Shown piece by piece: positions 1 through 9,270 of a stretch of 64,000 bases of DNA. Position numbers and translations under genes: made by a program. Source of the stretch: CAZHYV01 sp964537055 (GTDB lineage: Bacteria; Myxococcota_A; Polyangia; Palsa-1104; JAEUJZ01). Position 1 is the first letter of the stretch. Each line of letters begins with the position of its first letter. Below the pieces are notes generated by a model, which saw nothing but the letters and a program-made list of their open reading frames with translations, searched no databases and had not been told where the DNA came from. The DNA lies in the NCBI GenBank assembly GCA_964537055.1, contig CAZHYV010000002.1, positions 1 to 64,000 of the forward strand, written 5' to 3'.

Positions 1-125
1 AACCGCCCGGTGATCAAACTCCGCTAAATTTTGTCCAGCCCAGGGGCGCACTCCACTACAGACGTTCCCGTTTCAGCAATTCAGTTATTAGACTTTCTAC
101 CAAAGCACCCAGTAATTACTCTAAA

Positions 126-393
126 GCGGGCGAAAGAGTTCCTTCGGGTCTCTTTGCTACCGCCATAAAAGCGGTTCACACCTTGAACCGTTTAGGAATT
201 CTACCAGAGTTAACCGGAAAAAACGAAACCAGATTTTTGCCTATCATACTTATTTAGACGAGCTGGGTAAGGACACCGAACCCTTACCCGAGGGTGAAGT
301 CATCAGCCGCAATTTCTAGCCTGTCTTCTCTGGGATAGCGTCCAGTAGGCAAACTTCTTGGAGAGACGAACAAGTTTAACGCTGGGCTATCCC
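126..393 (+). ncRNA. Candidate structured RNA (hairpin-rich, no clear gene)
   Basis: This stretch holds no convincing protein but several strong stem-loops. Hairpin 1 (126-163) pairs GCGG, GC and AAAGAG with their complements around CC-UUCG-GG, a classic tetraloop that suggests the plus strand is the RNA. Hairpin 2 (172-190) is a perfect 7-bp stem. Hairpin 3 (265-289) is a perfect 8-bp GGGUAAGG/CCUUACCC stem. Hairpin 4 (332-393) nests an 8-bp outer stem, CCAG/CUGG and AAACUU/AAGUUU. I looked for core motifs of RNase P RNA, tmRNA, SRP RNA and rRNA on both strands and did not find them. The 5' part may lie before base 1. It could also be a decayed gene with chance pairing. Confidence 0.35.
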
Positions 394-464
394 TAAGCCA
401 GATTTCCTTGGGCTCCATTGATTGAGTTGAAGACTATATTGCACTATAACTATCTCTATCAATA

Positions 465-974
465 TTAATTGCTAAATGTAGTATCCTTTACATTGATTCT
501 ATTATTTGTAGATACTTTTAATACGACTAACTTGGCAGAACCAGCTACAAATTGACTCAAATCTTCTTTGGGAAGCATAATGGTATAAACAAATAAACCA
601 CTACCCTTGCCAAGTACCTGGAACCGGGTAAGAGCATATTTAGGACTACCTACTATACCATCAGAGTGAGTCTGCTCAAAACTAATAGCTAGATCATTAA
701 GTTGATTCATTGCTGCTCCAACATTCTGTGCCAATGCAGGATCACGAAATCGAATTTGCAGTTGGAATGCTGGAGAGGACAGAGCTATCGGTTGTTCATT
801 AAGGATTACAATATCTCCTCTATCGCATCCTAGGCTCGTAGGCTGTACTTCACATAGTTGTACTTTGTACCAATCTTGATCACATCCAAATTGTGTGAAG
901 ACCAACAAAGATAACCCAAGAACAAAGAATGTTCCTCTAAAAACTTTTAACATAAGGCTTTGCAGATTTTTCAT
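465..974 (-). CDS. Hypothetical lipoprotein
   Basis: This protein of about 169 residues begins with a basic residue pair, a hydrophobic stretch (about residues 9-28) and a cysteine in QFGC, so it looks like an exported lipoprotein, though the lipobox is imperfect. The mature part has two more early cysteines and is mostly polar with beta-strand-like segments near the C-terminus. A GGAG six bases before the ATG at 974 favours that start over the ATG four codons upstream. I do not recognise a family. It sits between the hairpin-rich region and a transporter pseudogene, in a part of the window that appears to be decaying. Confidence 0.6.
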   Translation of the reverse strand: MKNLQSLMLKVFRGTFFVLGLSLLVFTQFGCDQDWYKVQLCEVQPTSLGCDRGDIVILNEQPIALSSPAFQLQIRFRDPALAQNVGAAMNQLNDLAISFEQTHSDGIVGSPKYALTRFQVLGKGSGLFVYTIMLPKEDLSQFVAGSAKLVVLKVSTNNRINVKDTTFSN

Positions 975-1070
975 AAGTTTCTCCATAGCAGAAGATTAAT
1001 TAATAAGAACCTACATGTAGCACATTTAAGCCTCTTTGTAAAGAGTGGAATTAAAATTTTCATTAAGCGT

Positions 1071-1403
1071 TTAATCCCGCAAAGAGAGGTTCCAGCATCC
1101 ACGTAAAAAGAAGTACAAAGCTTGATGAAGCATAGCTGCTGCAGAGGCGGTCATGGCCAAAACCATGGTGGTACGACGAGCCAACCGATCGGCCATGAAC
1201 CCGCCCAAAAGCCCTGCCATAAGAGCTCTCATTCTATAGGATGAAGTGGCTAAGCCAGCCTATTTGTCAGAGAAACCCAAGCCTTTCGTAAGATCGTAGG
1301 CCAAAAAGGTGCACAGAAAACTTCCCAATTTATTGATAAAGATTGGTGTGACAAAAAACCAAAACACTCGTGGAAATTTACGCGTTGTTGGAAGGCTCTC
1401 CAT
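1071..1403 (-). pseudogene. MFS transporter N-terminal remnant with internal stop
   Basis: Reading the minus strand from the ATG at 1403 gives a typical start of a major facilitator superfamily transporter: a first membrane segment (FWFFVTPIFINKLGSFL), then LAYDLTKGLGFS, then codon 48 is TAG (1260-1262). The same frame continues with AGLATSSYRMRALMAGLLGG and the loop motif FMADRLARR, which matches MFS motif A (G-x-x-x-D-R-x-G-R-R). It then runs through a second/third membrane segment and stops at 1071 after about 110 codons. A full transporter has about 400 residues and 12 helices, so the gene is both interrupted and truncated. The family call rests on motif A and the helix pattern. Confidence 0.8.
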
Positions 1404-1503
1404 CCCATGTGAAAGGACGTTACAAATCTATAAGATACAAAACATCTAAAATTTCTCGTAATAAAGTACTTGGAAAACAAGAAACTTGAGTACTATTTTG
1501 TCA

Positions 1504-2615
1504 ATGAACCAATATTATAGAGAAATTACCCCAAGGTTGCTGCAACTGGCTTCTCAATTTCCGGCTTTGATTCTTACAGGGGCACGGCAAACTGGGAAAA
1601 CAACATTACTAAAACAGATATTTCCAAAACATCAGTATGCTTCACTCGATTTGCCCAGCCTGGCCGAACAAGCAGAGAAAGAACCTGAAGCATTTTTAAA
1701 GAAATTCCCACCTCCTGTGCTTATCGATGAGGCTCAATATGCCCCTGGTTTATTTCGACATCTGAAAGTAGCAATCGATAACAATCGTGAATTGCGTGGT
1801 CAGTTTATCTTAGCAGGTTCGCAAAAGTTTAATTTGATGCGTGAAATTGCAGATAGCCTTGCAGGCCGGTGCGTAAGGCTAGAGCTTGAAGGGTTATCGG
1901 TAAATGAAATTTTTTCTAAAGCGTCGAAACCAATTTTATATAGAGAAATAATTCAGCTTCTTGTTCGCGGTAGCTTACCAGAATTATGGAAATACCAGAA
2001 CATCGATGCAACCGAGTATTATCGTTCTTATTTGGCAACTTATTTAGAACGAGATGTGCGGCAACTTTTACATGTGAGTAGCCTTAGAGACTTTGAAAGA
2101 TTTTTACGAATTTGTGCGACAAGAAGCGGGCAGCTTTTGAATAAAAGCGTTTGATTAAAAGTCCAAAACTTTACTTTTGTGAAGTAGGATTGTTGTGTGT
2201 ACTCCTTGGATTGACAGAACCAGCACTAGAAACTTCTTCGACTGTTGGAAATCTGTTTGAAACGCTTGTCTATGCGGAATTTAGGAAACATATAAAGAAC
2301 CAATCCTCTGTTTCTAGCGTATGGTTTTATCGGGATCAGCAGGGTAGAGAAATTGATTTTCTTTATTTGCACCAAGGGCAGTTGCATTTTTATGAGTGCA
2401 AATGGACAGAAGTTCCTAGCAGCCAAGATGCAAGATCGATGAATACAATTTACGAAGAGATAAAACAAAAGCACGATCCATCGATACAAGTAGGCACAAA
2501 AAATATTGTTTGTCGAACACCGCATGCATTTCCACTCGGTGATGAAACAAAAGCAGTACCGGTACAAGAACTTTTTTTAGACGACTTAGCTGCTTGCCAG
2601 ATTATCACACGTTAA
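1504..2615 (+). pseudogene. Broken DUF4143-type AAA ATPase (internal deletion and frameshift)
   Basis: The first part encodes an AAA-type ATPase with Walker A GARQTGKTTLL and Walker B PPVLIDEAQ, then the helical lid. It stops at 2154 after GQLLNKSV. The second part, open from about 2145, reads KRLIKSPKLYFCEVGLL and continues through YAEFRK and the EIDFLY/YECKW core of the DUF4143 PD-(D/E)XK-like domain, ending at 2615. In intact relatives (about 380-400 residues) a winged-helix segment of roughly 35-45 residues lies between LLN and KRL(V/I)KSPKLYF; here it is missing and the frame changes at about 2141-2147. The ATG at 1504 is preferred to an upstream TTG at 1486. The gene is probably inactive. 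Confidence 0.8.
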
Positions 2616-2665
2616 GGAATGATCCGGGCTTGCATCGCTACCGCTTTGGTGGTAGGTCTTTGAAT

Positions 2666-3019
2666 ATGAAAAAGCGAATTCAATCTTATGGTTTTCTCTT
2701 CTGCATGAGCACACTGCTTCTGCATTGTGCGTCTACCATTCAGAGCATTGCTCCATCACCCCCTACTCCGGTGGAAGCCGCCCTAGCCAGAGGGGGCGCC
2801 CCGGTGGATTCAGCGCCAGCTGCGATTGCAATCAGCCTATCACAGCCTTCTCTGATTCAAGCACCCCCAAGCGAAAAGCCTGTTTATAAACGTGGGTGGT
2901 TTTGGGCTGCAGTAAGTAGCGTCATCGTGGGGACGGGGGTCGGAATTGGACTTGGAGCCTACTACGGGACCCATCAATCAGTTCCGCTTTGGAATGGTGG
3001 CATATTAATAGGCCGGTAA
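2666..3019 (+). CDS. Small lipoprotein with C-terminal membrane segment
   Basis: The likely start is the ATG at 2666 (MKKRIQSY...), because this gives a basic n-region, a hydrophobic core and a cysteine at about residue 22 (LLLHC) typical of a lipoprotein signal. The mature part is Pro/Ala-rich and then has an aromatic-basic KRGWFW followed by a glycine-rich hydrophobic segment (about residues 78-100). A Tyr-Lys-x-Trp-Phe-Trp motif before a terminal membrane segment is common in myxobacterial secreted or PEGA-type proteins, but no PEGA domain is visible here. It follows the broken ATPase gene by about 50 bases. The function is unknown. Confidence 0.6.
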   Translation: MKKRIQSYGFLFCMSTLLLHCASTIQSIAPSPPTPVEAALARGGAPVDSAPAAIAISLSQPSLIQAPPSEKPVYKRGWFWAAVSSVIVGTGVGIGLGAYYGTHQSVPLWNGGILIGR

Positions 3020-3216
3020 GCCGCTGCCTATGCGAACCTTTTTAGGAGGAGATTTGATAAGAATGATGTCGATGCATCGAGCCCTTTTTATCTCATAATG
3101 GTTAGGTTTTAAAAAAAGTGCAATCATTTCGCAACATATTTGTACCGGTTACAAGTATCGCTTTCTTAGTAATTGGTGATTGCATCGGAAGGCAAAACCA
3201 GATATGACAATAAAAA

Positions 3217-4215
3217 ATGTCGTCTCAAGAATTTAAATCTATTACCTCAAAGAACAGGCACTTTGTACTCTATCGGTGGTGCAGCTTACAGCTCATGGCA
3301 ACAAGCATCATGCTATGTAGCATGTTATTTGCATTGTCTAGCTTCGCGGTAGGTCCAAACCGTACAACAGCAGCTTCAAAACAAAATGGAAAGCTACCTT
3401 CCCCGTCGAATCAGGCCGCAGTCCCTCTTGAAAGTTCGTCTCCTCCTGAGACGGTCCCCTTTGTTGTGCCTTTATCAGATTCGGCCTCCTCTACAAAAGA
3501 GGTAGCTTCTCCCGAGGAAATCAAACCCTCCTTAGCGAAGATGGGAGGGATCTGCTCTTTCTGTGCAAAGCCGCGAGGTTCGCTAGGAGCGGCTACCATT
3601 GATGTAGCCTCTGGATACCCACTGTGGCTTTCTCTCCGTGCAATGTTCTCACTTTTTTCAGCCTCGCCGGCATTTGACCGATTTGGATTCACTGCAGGTC
3701 TCGGTCTACGAACCGGGCTGCAGGAAGTATTTGTTGATATCATCTTACTCACTCATATTTATACCAATCAACGATTCTCGATCGCTGGTCAGATCGTAGG
3801 TTCGCTAGGAGGATTGATCGATCCAAACCCTTATTTAGAAAATCAGAAGACCCGTTTCCAGGGAGGTCTCACCGCAGGGCTCATCGCGACGCTCAAGTTT
3901 GAGCCACGGGTGTTTCTTTCTCTGCATGCGGCGTTTGAGTACAAAGGAGTGCAAGGGGTCCTCGTAGGCTACAGTCAGCCTTCAGATCCATCACAAACGG
4001 TCATCTACGAACGAAGTCCTAGCGTAGTGGGATTCTTGCTCGAGCCTATTGTTGAGATCAATGTTCATAAATACATCAACGTATTTGCCAAAGGAGGGTA
4101 TACCTTCCGCTTTCCGACACAAGATTATGACTTTTCGATGCCCCATGTATTCCTTTCAAACTGGCATGTCGTAGCGGGGGTAACTATAAAACTGGGCACA
4201 GAAAGCAAAGGTTAA
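3217..4215 (+). CDS. Hypothetical secreted, beta-barrel-like protein
   Basis: This protein of 332 residues has a long N-terminus followed by a hydrophobic signal-like stretch (about residues 26-45, ending SSFA). A Pro/Ser-rich linker runs to about residue 110, and the C-terminal two thirds show alternating hydrophobic and aromatic residues with many glycines, as in outer-membrane beta-barrels (for example GGLTAGLIATLKFEPRVFL and VFAKGGYTFRF). A shorter start at MATSIML (3295) would make a more normal signal peptide. The last strand ends GVTIKL, not in the usual terminal aromatic. Placement in the outer membrane is inference; I recognise no family. Confidence 0.6.
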   Translation: MSSQEFKSITSKNRHFVLYRWCSLQLMATSIMLCSMLFALSSFAVGPNRTTAASKQNGKLPSPSNQAAVPLESSSPPETVPFVVPLSDSASSTKEVASPEEIKPSLAKMGGICSFCAKPRGSLGAATIDVASGYPLWLSLRAMFSLFSASPAFDRFGFTAGLGLRTGLQEVFVDIILLTHIYTNQRFSIAGQIVGSLGGLIDPNPYLENQKTRFQGGLTAGLIATLKFEPRVFLSLHAAFEYKGVQGVLVGYSQPSDPSQTVIYERSPSVVGFLLEPIVEINVHKYINVFAKGGYTFRFPTQDYDFSMPHVFLSNWHVVAGVTIKLGTESKG

Positions 4216-4299
4216 TGTAGAATCCATATGAACCGCCGGTTTTGGGTAAAACGATTCCATAGAAGCTTTGATAAAGTATTTTAATAAGGATATGAAGAC

Positions 4300-5472
4300 A
4301 TGAGGCGATTTGATAGGAAGCAAACTCTTTTTTGGTTAGGAAGTGCTTTCTTTTGCACATTCCTATGTTGTGGGACGGGCGAGCTACCGCCGATCCAAAG
4401 GATTGGGCAATCAGAGTTTACAAGACTGCCCGGCTTGTGCAACCAGTCTGCTTATGGACCAGCGGTCTTTTCGAAGGATGGAAGATTTGTCGCAGTCCAA
4501 TGCAGTCCATGGAACGATCAGCCCTTCATCGTAGAGCTCTGGGAGGCGGCAGGTACAGAACAACCCGCTCCCTTGGCTAGAATCCAAGACGAGCAGAATC
4601 ATGGATTCGTATACTCGTTTGCATTCCATCCGTACAGCAGCGAGGTCCTATTAGGTACCACGCGAGGTCCGATCATACGTAAGCTCTCTAACGATGCTTC
4701 CAATCCCTTCAAAGAAATCCAAGGGATCGAGTCTATAGAAACACCGGCGGTGACCTACTCTTCAGATGGGTCAAAGGTGGCCCTGTTTCAAAAGAGTACG
4801 ATATTTATTATTGATCGAGTACAAAAGAAAATCCTGGCTCGTTATACAGGACAAAATCTACCCATCCGAGAACTTGTCTTTTCTCCGGATGAAAAGAAAT
4901 TATTTGCTCTCCCCAGCTATTCATCATCGATGGATGACAGGGCTCTTTCTATCTTCACGCTAGAAGCAGGAAGGAAAGAGATCCGTTTGCCTGCTTCTCA
5001 GCAGAAACCTGACGCGCTGAAATTTGTAAAATATAACGATGGGTACCTGGCTACATTAATTATGATAGGCGGACCTATTAAAATCGATGTGCTTTATGAG
5101 CGATCCGAAATAGAAACAGAGGTACTAAGAACGAATGTATACCTTATCTCGTCCCAAAATAATCTAAACGCAAGCCCCGCACAAATTGCCTACTCCCCTG
5201 ATGGGAAATATTTTACCATCAGCCAAAGTAGATTTTTCGCGCCTGAGGGCTCGGGCCTTCCTTCCAAGCCTAGCATTTATCTCTCAAAGTTTTTTTGGGG
5301 AGCCACAGAGGATATTGAGCGGCTAAAAGATTTTACCCAAAGATTGCCCGTCCAAGCCTATGCCAATGCATCAGAAACTTCATTTCTAGGTGTCTCATTC
5401 ACACCCGATGGAAGACAGCTGCTTGCAATCACAGAAGCAGGAATCTATCGGTGGGATCTTGTTCGTGAGTAG
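4300..5472 (+). CDS. Beta-propeller (WD40-like) lipoprotein
   Basis: This protein of 390 residues has a signal peptide ending in a CCG lipobox-like site (about residue 24). The rest carries repeated blades with the signature (F/Y)S-x-D-G-(K/R): FSKDGRFVAV, YSSDGSKVAL, FSPDEKKLFA, YSPDGKYFTI and FTPDGRQLLA. This spacing of about 60-70 residues is typical of WD40/TolB-like propellers, which usually act as binding platforms. An AAGGAT nine bases before the ATG supports the start. A second propeller-type gene lies at 25.6-26.7 kb; both seem to belong to a group of envelope proteins of unknown role. The fold is fairly secure; the ligand or partner is unknown. Confidence 0.75.
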   Translation: MRRFDRKQTLFWLGSAFFCTFLCCGTGELPPIQRIGQSEFTRLPGLCNQSAYGPAVFSKDGRFVAVQCSPWNDQPFIVELWEAAGTEQPAPLARIQDEQNHGFVYSFAFHPYSSEVLLGTTRGPIIRKLSNDASNPFKEIQGIESIETPAVTYSSDGSKVALFQKSTIFIIDRVQKKILARYTGQNLPIRELVFSPDEKKLFALPSYSSSMDDRALSIFTLEAGRKEIRLPASQQKPDALKFVKYNDGYLATLIMIGGPIKIDVLYERSEIETEVLRTNVYLISSQNNLNASPAQIAYSPDGKYFTISQSRFFAPEGSGLPSKPSIYLSKFFWGATEDIERLKDFTQRLPVQAYANASETSFLGVSFTPDGRQLLAITEAGIYRWDLVRE

Positions 5473-5615
5473 TAGTTTGCTCAAAGGGAGTTGTTCCTTT
5501 TATCTCATTAGATTATTTAGCTCTTTACGATACTCGTTCATAGAACAGTGGTAATTATTTTTACCAGTTTCCCTTCCGGTTTGTGCTTTCCCTCATTTCC
5601 TGATAAAGATGGAGA

Positions 5616-6515
5616 ATGCTCGACACTCTCCTCATCCAACAAAAGGCTCGTTTTAAGAATCGCCACATCATGGCTTTGTCGTTATGCTTGCTTACAGCAT
5701 GCTTCTTTAGGACAAATCAGGCACTTTCTAAACCTACACAAGAGCCCGCCCCCTCGCAATTAGATCCAAGGCCTATTTCACCCCCAAGTTCTGTGTTACC
5801 CCCTGCCCAGGAGCAATCTTTAGGAGACGATTGGTTTTATCCGGTAAGGCCTGGAACAATCATCAAAATCTTTACGGATTTGGAAGTTCCTTCTGATGCT
5901 AATCAGCCGAATGTCAAACAATCGGTTGACAGTGAAATCGAGCCGCTGCGCTGGAAAATCGTGGATGGCATCCTGCTGAGGCAGGGGAACTCGTTGCGAT
6001 GGATGATTATTTTGGTCCTCCCGACGGAAGGAAGTGTGCTCGTGTTTTTAGCTCCAGAGAAGGAAGGGTATCGTGTCGTAGGAACCTATGCAAACAGCTT
6101 CGGTGGACTTGGCTCTGAGATGAAAATTGTGGCGACGACACCCTTCACCCTAGATGAGAACAAATCCCGCCTAAAGCCGGACGAAGCTCACCTAATGTTG
6201 GTTGAAGTTCGGGAGACCTATCGAGGATCGTGTGCAGATGCGACATGCAAGCGGAGAATTCCTCCACTTCCCGTGACCTCTTGGGTCACCCTTGGGCTAA
6301 GCTCCCAAGGAATTTGGCTTGCCGCGGATAGAAACTTGATGGGGGAACCTGACCAAGTTTATTTAAAAAGGGTAAATGGAACGACCTGGCTCATCACGTG
6401 TACAGCCAAAGAGAAGCGTAAAACTCACGGAAAACGTGGGAACAGTTATGCCTTGGATAAGGTATCCCTACGATTTCATAGGCAGCACAACCCGAAGCTT
6501 TCTTGCCCTCTCTAG
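5616..6515 (+). CDS. Hypothetical lipoprotein
   Basis: This protein of about 299 residues has a basic n-region (KARFKNRH), a hydrophobic core and a clear lipobox LTAC near residue 27, so it is probably a lipoprotein. A Pro-rich linker follows. The globular part holds mixed beta strands (for example MIILVLPTEGSVLVFLAPEK) and ends with a short cysteine-containing tail. A start at the inner ATG (5670) would remove all basic residues before the hydrophobic core, so the longer start is preferred although its ribosome-binding site is poor. I recognise no family. Confidence 0.6.
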   Translation: MLDTLLIQQKARFKNRHIMALSLCLLTACFFRTNQALSKPTQEPAPSQLDPRPISPPSSVLPPAQEQSLGDDWFYPVRPGTIIKIFTDLEVPSDANQPNVKQSVDSEIEPLRWKIVDGILLRQGNSLRWMIILVLPTEGSVLVFLAPEKEGYRVVGTYANSFGGLGSEMKIVATTPFTLDENKSRLKPDEAHLMLVEVRETYRGSCADATCKRRIPPLPVTSWVTLGLSSQGIWLAADRNLMGEPDQVYLKRVNGTTWLITCTAKEKRKTHGKRGNSYALDKVSLRFHRQHNPKLSCPL

Positions 6516-6629
6516 CCTCTTTCCTGGCCAGCGATAATTTTCTTCTCTCCATCCCTAACTCTTTGAAAACAGATATATTTTGATCAAATTCAATTTGTGC
6601 GTATGATTCATGAGATGGAAGGCACACTT

Positions 6630-8159
6630 ATGAAGCATCAGAGGCGTATTCTTCAGATTTTTATCTTTTTTCTGGCTTTGCCAAGCATCGTCCATGCGGC
6701 AGATTGGAAATTTCAGTCGATCGATACGTTTGATGAGGCCAATAATCTCGCCGATTATGGATTAAATGATCACTTGAGGGAACGAAGCCTGTTTTTATAT
6801 CCTCTCACACCCCCAGTTGTTTGGTCCCGTCGAGCAGGCACCTGGTATGATAAACCCTTCCTCCGAGAATGGTTCGCCCAAGTCAACCACCCTGTTCATC
6901 CAGGGACGCTAAGCTTCCATAACGAAATCAACGCCGTCTGCCAAAATGTTCAAATTGACCCGGGTACTTCCGGTGTGTATCGCATCAAGGCAAAAGTGTC
7001 TCCGATTGTGGGAGACTCCGCAGGCAGCGCGAGTGCCAACTGGGCATCAATTATGCTGGATGCGTCTCCTACAAAACGAGGATGGGTGACAGAAACAAGC
7101 ATTGGCTTTAGCATCCGTTCGAACGGAAACTTTCAAATTTATCAACCTGGATTTGGGATAATTTATTCTGATAATGCTCCCTTTCGTGACACATACAACA
7201 TCGTCCTAGAAATTGAACCCGGAAGAATTCGAGGAACAGTAAATGATATGCCTTTTGAGTCTGACCTTCCAAACTCGATCCCGATGAGTGCCTATCTTTA
7301 CCTAGGGGCATATCTAGAAACAGGGCAAGTTTCTACCTTTGATGACGTAATAATACAGACTCGTTCTGGGCTAGGAAGGAACCATCTAAAAAAATACGGA
7401 TACTACTGGACCGAGGGATTTTTAGACGGCAAAGATCATCTTCCTGAAGTAAGTGACTACACCAATTTTAATTTTATTCAACCAGGACCGCCGCTAGCAC
7501 CCCCGTTAAGTAAACTTTCTCTCTGTGTTCCTAAAAAATGTGTCCTTCAAGTTCGTTGGGAATTTTGGTCTGCGGGTCCTTTATCCCCAGACTGGAAAAA
7601 GAATTGGGCAAATACTTTCGAGGAGATTAAGAAAAATAAAGACAAAATCGCAGCGCTTTACATTACAGATGAACCTTTTGCGAATGGGGTTTTGTGGGGT
7701 GATTATGTTCTTGTTCAATCACAAGTACGAAGCGATCTAAACGCCGCAGGGATGGGAGCCATTCCGATTATTGCGGCATTTTCTGCTCCAGAAATTACCA
7801 ATACGTTGCCAACAAAGATCGATGTACCAAGGATCGACGCACTAAACCTAAACTGGGCTGGTTTTGATCATTACCCATCGCTTGCTAATTTTGGAGAAAT
7901 ACGATCTTTGTTTGCAGCACTCCAGCGAAGGGCTCCAGGCCGATCGTATTTTTTGGTGCCACAAACCTCCACCAAATTAGGCACAACCACGGATGCGGAA
8001 ACCGCTGCAATAAACTGGGCCTACTACCATTTTGCGCTTCAGGAGCCCTCGATTGTAGCACTGATGAATTTTGGGTTATGGACTGATACGCAACCTGCAG
8101 AGCTCAAATACACTCTGCAGGTACAGAAGCTGATTGGAACTACAATCTTAGAACCATAG
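6630..8159 (+). CDS. Secreted protein with lectin-like and TIM-barrel-like halves
   Basis: The start at 6630 is chosen because GGAAGG lies seven bases upstream and a good signal peptide follows (MKHQRRILQ..., cleavage after VHAA). The protein then has about 509 residues. The first half (to about 235) looks like a concanavalin/LamG-type beta sandwich with a TFDDVIIQTR end, as in carbohydrate-binding domains. The second half resembles a glycoside-hydrolase TIM barrel: LQVRWEFW, IAALYITDEPF with an acidic pair at a strand end, LNWAGFDHYPS and FLVPQTSTKL. Hydrolase activity is inference from the strand-end acids. It has no clear operon partners. Confidence 0.55.
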   Translation: MKHQRRILQIFIFFLALPSIVHAADWKFQSIDTFDEANNLADYGLNDHLRERSLFLYPLTPPVVWSRRAGTWYDKPFLREWFAQVNHPVHPGTLSFHNEINAVCQNVQIDPGTSGVYRIKAKVSPIVGDSAGSASANWASIMLDASPTKRGWVTETSIGFSIRSNGNFQIYQPGFGIIYSDNAPFRDTYNIVLEIEPGRIRGTVNDMPFESDLPNSIPMSAYLYLGAYLETGQVSTFDDVIIQTRSGLGRNHLKKYGYYWTEGFLDGKDHLPEVSDYTNFNFIQPGPPLAPPLSKLSLCVPKKCVLQVRWEFWSAGPLSPDWKKNWANTFEEIKKNKDKIAALYITDEPFANGVLWGDYVLVQSQVRSDLNAAGMGAIPIIAAFSAPEITNTLPTKIDVPRIDALNLNWAGFDHYPSLANFGEIRSLFAALQRRAPGRSYFLVPQTSTKLGTTTDAETAAINWAYYHFALQEPSIVALMNFGLWTDTQPAELKYTLQVQKLIGTTILEP

Positions 8160-8209
8160 CGATATGTTCTGCGCTTTTTCTCTAAGCTTTCAAGACATCT
8201 TCCGTATTC

Positions 8210-9202
8210 TTACGCAGCTTTCTCGTGAATACGTTTCTGTGCTTCTTTTAATGCCACTCGGATTTGCCTCTCTTCCCCCTCCTGAAAGGGGACCCCTTCC
8301 TGTTTTGCCTGATTTAACCGCTCGCGAATGCTCTTAAGCTGCTCGGCTGAGTGAATATGCGAGAGACGTGCCACCCAATCTACCTTCTGTACCCCCTCTT
8401 CCTGTACAGGTAGCCCTTCCTGCTTATCTATTTCTGCTTGCTTAGGCATTCCTTCTTTTGGCAGCATTCCTTCCACCGTGAGCATTCCTTCCCCCTTGGA
8501 TGAGGACAAACCCACCCACGCTCGCAAGAGGTTGGCCAGCTCTGCCCCTGGTTTGGGAAAGACCCGATCCGTCAGCGAAGGACACCTAGTCTTTGCAATA
8601 AACAATTCATGCTCGGGCGTGAATTCTCCAATAATATCGAATTCGTACTCAAGGCCTTCTCTTTGGATGGGGGCAAGCCCTATCTTTCGAGGCACTGACT
8701 TGCCGCGGGCATCCTGCTCTATCACATATTCCATCTTGGTGCGGAGGGTCACAATCAGGTGCATAGGCACCCGAAGAAGCTTATCCACAAGACGGTTATG
8801 CTCAGGGGTGATTTCCCGCCAAGCTGCAAACGAGTTTGCCATTCCACCGCGGGCCTGGCGTTTTGCGGCCAAATCGACAAGCTCAAGCACACCACCCTTT
8901 CCTGCCCAGGCATGGGACAGCGAGTCCACCACTAGGAATTCAATGCCCGCCTGCTCAGCTGCTTCAATGGCCTGAATGTAGTCGCTAGGACTAAAATGCT
9001 CAAGCTCTACCGAGAAGAAGGGACGACGGAATGAGTTTGCGTAACGCCTTGCGCTTTTGGCTTCGGTATCAATGATACCCACTTTGTCGCAGCCAAATTC
9101 CGTTGCTAGTTTTAAAGCGGTATAGGTTTTACCACTGCCCGCAGGGCCCCAAAGTCCCATGCGAAGATAAAATTGGGTAGGTTCACAAATCTCAAACTTC
9201 AT
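8210..9202 (-). CDS. Phage-type AAA ATPase (AAA_24/Sak4-like)
   Basis: This protein of 330 residues has a P-loop GPAGSGKT at residues 19-26, a Walker B FLVVDS at about 89-94, and a conserved D-T-E-A after the second strand, the pattern of AAA_24 ATPases found in phages and mobile elements. Some of these are Sak4-type single-strand annealing or recombination proteins. After about residue 235 there is a low-complexity linker with repeated EGM/EGL-P motifs, then a helical tail. AAGGAG lies seven bases before the ATG. It is last in a minus-strand module with a small protein and a three-HTH protein, suggesting a mobile-element remnant. Single-strand annealing is inference. Confidence 0.7.
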   Translation of the reverse strand: MKFEICEPTQFYLRMGLWGPAGSGKTYTALKLATEFGCDKVGIIDTEAKSARRYANSFRRPFFSVELEHFSPSDYIQAIEAAEQAGIEFLVVDSLSHAWAGKGGVLELVDLAAKRQARGGMANSFAAWREITPEHNRLVDKLLRVPMHLIVTLRTKMEYVIEQDARGKSVPRKIGLAPIQREGLEYEFDIIGEFTPEHELFIAKTRCPSLTDRVFPKPGAELANLLRAWVGLSSSKGEGMLTVEGMLPKEGMPKQAEIDKQEGLPVQEEGVQKVDWVARLSHIHSAEQLKSIRERLNQAKQEGVPFQEGEERQIRVALKEAQKRIHEKAA

Positions 9203-9270
9203 TGGAAGCTCCTTTTTTGATAATTTTTTTGGTAAAATTAGTTAATTTCCCCAGGAAAATCATTTCATTA

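Noticed and set aside
50..120. Short minus-strand similarity to 16S rRNA (AATTACTGGG)
   Set aside because: Only ten bases match; the 530-loop and other invariant 16S segments are missing.
3..257. Open plus-strand frame of 84 codons entering from the left edge
   Set aside because: No familiar protein pattern, and it overlaps strong RNA hairpins. It could be the end of an upstream gene, but I cannot support it.
1250..1480. Minus-strand open frame of 76 codons
   Set aside because: It is out of frame with the MFS remnant, which explains the same DNA better.
3118..3207. GTG-started 29-codon frame with a lipoprotein-like signal (LVIGDC)
   Set aside because: Very short, no ribosome-binding site, and it overlaps no conserved feature. 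It may be a truncated lipoprotein, but the evidence is too thin.
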